A stretch of DNA of 5,894 nucleotides from Planctomycetota bacterium (GTDB lineage Bacteria > Planctomycetota > PLA2 > JAEUHO01). Position numbers and translations under genes: made by a program. Location of the stretch: positions 1 to 5,894 of the forward strand of contig JAHEIK010000262.1 in assembly GCA_024639415.1 (NCBI GenBank), read 5' to 3'. The notes beneath the pieces are model-generated. The model worked only from the letters and a program-made list of their open reading frames with translations. It was not told the origin of the DNA and searched no databases. This document shows, piece by piece, positions 4,593 through 5,894 of the stretch (positions are counted from its first letter, which is position 1; each line of letters opens with the position of its first letter).

Positions 4593-5894
4593 CTAGTCCC
4601 CCTTCGCCGGCGTGAAGGCCATGGTGAAGGCGCCCGGGCGCATCTTCCACAGGGCGATGAAGAAGAAGACGTGCGAGACCAGCATCAGCAGGCCGCCCAC
4701 GGCACGCCACACCATGTGCGGCAGCGTCTTGCGTACGGAGTCCATGAAGGGCTCACCGTCGACCCAGGACTCGCCCTGCACGTGACCGCCCCAGCAGAGA
4801 CCGACGACGTAGACGGCGATGCCGGCCAGCGCGAGCCAGAAGTGGATGCTGACGAGCAGGATGGGCGGCTCGCGGCCTGTCATGCGCGGCACGAGCCCGT
4901 ACATGCAGCCCCAGATGAGGAACGTGACGAACACGTACATCGAGAGGTGCGCGTGGCCGACCGTGTAGTGCGTGAAGTGCAGCACCTCCTGCACGGCGCG
5001 CAGCGACTCCGCGCTGCCCTGCAAGGAAGCGAGCCCATAGCCGCAGACACCGACGAAGATGAACGGCAGCGAGTAGCTGTGCGAGATGGCGAGCCGCTCG
5101 CCCTTCATCGTCATGAGGAAGTTGCCCGTGCTCGCCCACACCGGCACGATCATCGCGACGGAGAAGATGATCGCCGTCGTCTGCAGGGCCATCGGCAGCG
5201 GCGTGAAGATGTAGTGGTGGGTTCCGATGACCGTATAGAAGATCAAGTGCGTGAAGAAGCCGAGGACGCCGAGCGCGTACGAGTAGATCGGCTTGTTGAG
5301 CAGCTTGGGCAGCGCGTAGTAGGTCAGCCCGACAGCCAGGGGCGTGAACCACATGCCCACGGCGTTGTGGATGTAGAAGCCGTCGATCACACGGTCGGCC
5401 AGGCCCGTCTTCCAGATGGTCTGGTAGCCCATGAAGACGGTGATCGCGATCCAGAAACACGCCGAAAGCGCGAACCAGCACGAGATGTAGATGCCCTCGA
5501 CGGCCCGCCGCGCGAGCAGCCGGTAGAAGATGACCCCTACGGTGCCGATGGCGAAGAAGATCGGCGCCATGCAGTACCAGGGGTACTCGCGGTACTCGCG
5601 GCCTGCGTTGATGTCCCCCATGCACAGCGCGACGGCGCCTGCGGCGACACCGATGTTGGTGAACCACAGGGCGAGGTTGCTGAAGAACAGCTCGAACGGG
5701 CCGAGCGGCTTGTTCATCGGCAGCCACGCGGACTTGGCGACCACGTAGAACATCAGCCCGATCAGGGCCATCGAGGCCCAGCCGAACAGCATCGTCATCG
5801 TGTGGACGGGCCGGAGCCGGCCGTACGTCAGGAAGGCCTGGTCAGCGAGGATCTCGGGGTCGATGAGGCGGAAGGCCTCCAGCACCCCGATGAG
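4593..5894 (-). CDS. ccoN: cbb3-type oxidase catalytic subunit I (CcoN), 5' end cut by window
   Basis: Integral membrane subunit that reduces O2 to water at a haem b3-CuB centre. The frame stays open to the last base of the window (L-I-G-V-L-E...). The GTG at 5885 is internal, and roughly 20 to 40 N-terminal residues are missing. Counting that V as 1, 430 residues are visible. His28 (RPVHT) and His313 are expected low-spin haem ligands, His311 (TVGHAH) binds haem b3, and His173, His223 and His224 bind CuB. Tyr217 lies six residues before His223, the place of the cross-linked tyrosine of C-family oxidases. GREYRE (95-100) is another CcoN mark. The retained tyrosine argues against a nitric oxide reductase. 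Where proteobacterial CcoN has FEGP, this protein has LQGS (288-291), so it belongs to a divergent branch. Confidence 0.93.
   Translation of the reverse strand, partial: LIGVLEAFRLIDPEILADQAFLTYGRLRPVHTMTMLFGWASMALIGLMFYVVAKSAWLPMNKPLGPFELFFSNLALWFTNIGVAAGAVALCMGDINAGREYREYPWYCMAPIFFAIGTVGVIFYRLLARRAVEGIYISCWFALSACFWIAITVFMGYQTIWKTGLADRVIDGFYIHNAVGMWFTPLAVGLTYYALPKLLNKPIYSYALGVLGFFTHLIFYTVIGTHHYIFTPLPMALQTTAIIFSVAMIVPVWASTGNFLMTMKGERLAISHSYSLPFIFVGVCGYGLASLQGSAESLRAVQEVLHFTHYTVGHAHLSMYVFVTFLIWGCMYGLVPRMTGREPPILLVSIHFWLALAGIAVYVVGLCWGGHVQGESWVDGEPFMDSVRKTLPHMVWRAVGGLLMLVSHVFFFIALWKMRPGAFTMAFTPAKGD

Noticed and set aside
4591..4710. A longer CcoO starting inside ccoN
   Set aside because: The extra residues lie in another frame of the ccoN end and put a charged leader before the anchor. 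The ATG at 4590 has a good ribosome binding site and gives the normal CcoO start.
4593..5894. Nitric oxide reductase (NorB-like) rather than oxidase
   Set aside because: Tyr217 lies six residues before the HH pair as in CcoN, GREY is present, and the next gene is a typical CcoO rather than NorC.

Overview
This is a GC-rich window (GC dominates third codon positions). It carries one minus-strand operon for a cbb3-type (C-family) haem-copper oxidase, which occupies positions 618 to 5894. A short non-coding left end (1 to 617) holds a tRNA-Lys gene, a duplicated fragment of that tRNA, and several inverted repeats. The WIDAG-type C-termini of the repeats in the large protein resemble domains common in Planctomycetota cytochrome proteins. 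That suggests a planctomycete or another GC-rich environmental lineage, but the assignment is weak.

The operon reads right to left. First is ccoN, the catalytic subunit, whose 5' end is cut by the window edge. Next is ccoO, a membrane-anchored monohaem cytochrome c. Then comes a 97-residue single-helix protein in the ccoQ position, and last a 1009-residue CcoP-like cytochrome. The junctions are tight: a 2-nt gap, an ATGA overlap and a TGATG overlap. This implies translational coupling and one transcript. CcoN keeps all the histidines for two haems and CuB, plus the tyrosine expected of an oxygen reductase. Electrons would pass through the CcoO and CcoP-like c haems to CcoN.

The last gene is the unusual part. 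In place of a small dihaem CcoP, it encodes an Ig-like N-terminal domain, one transmembrane helix, one CXXCH cytochrome c domain, an NTF2/SnoaL-like domain, and four repeats of about 113 residues in an A-B-A-B order. The repeats look like planctomycete-type cytochrome c domains in which CXXCH has become GDAPH or PNAPH. The His and a later Met are kept at constant spacing. This may be an undescribed accessory module on a respiratory oxidase.

The left end holds a complete tRNA-Lys(CUU) with an encoded CCA. Its leader and 5' half are repeated exactly 180 bp upstream as a truncated copy that abuts a G-quadruplex motif. Downstream of the tRNA lie a strong hairpin, two further hairpins and an imperfect palindromic element of about 135 bp. 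No T-tract terminator was seen after the operon or the tRNA, and the operon promoter lies outside the window.
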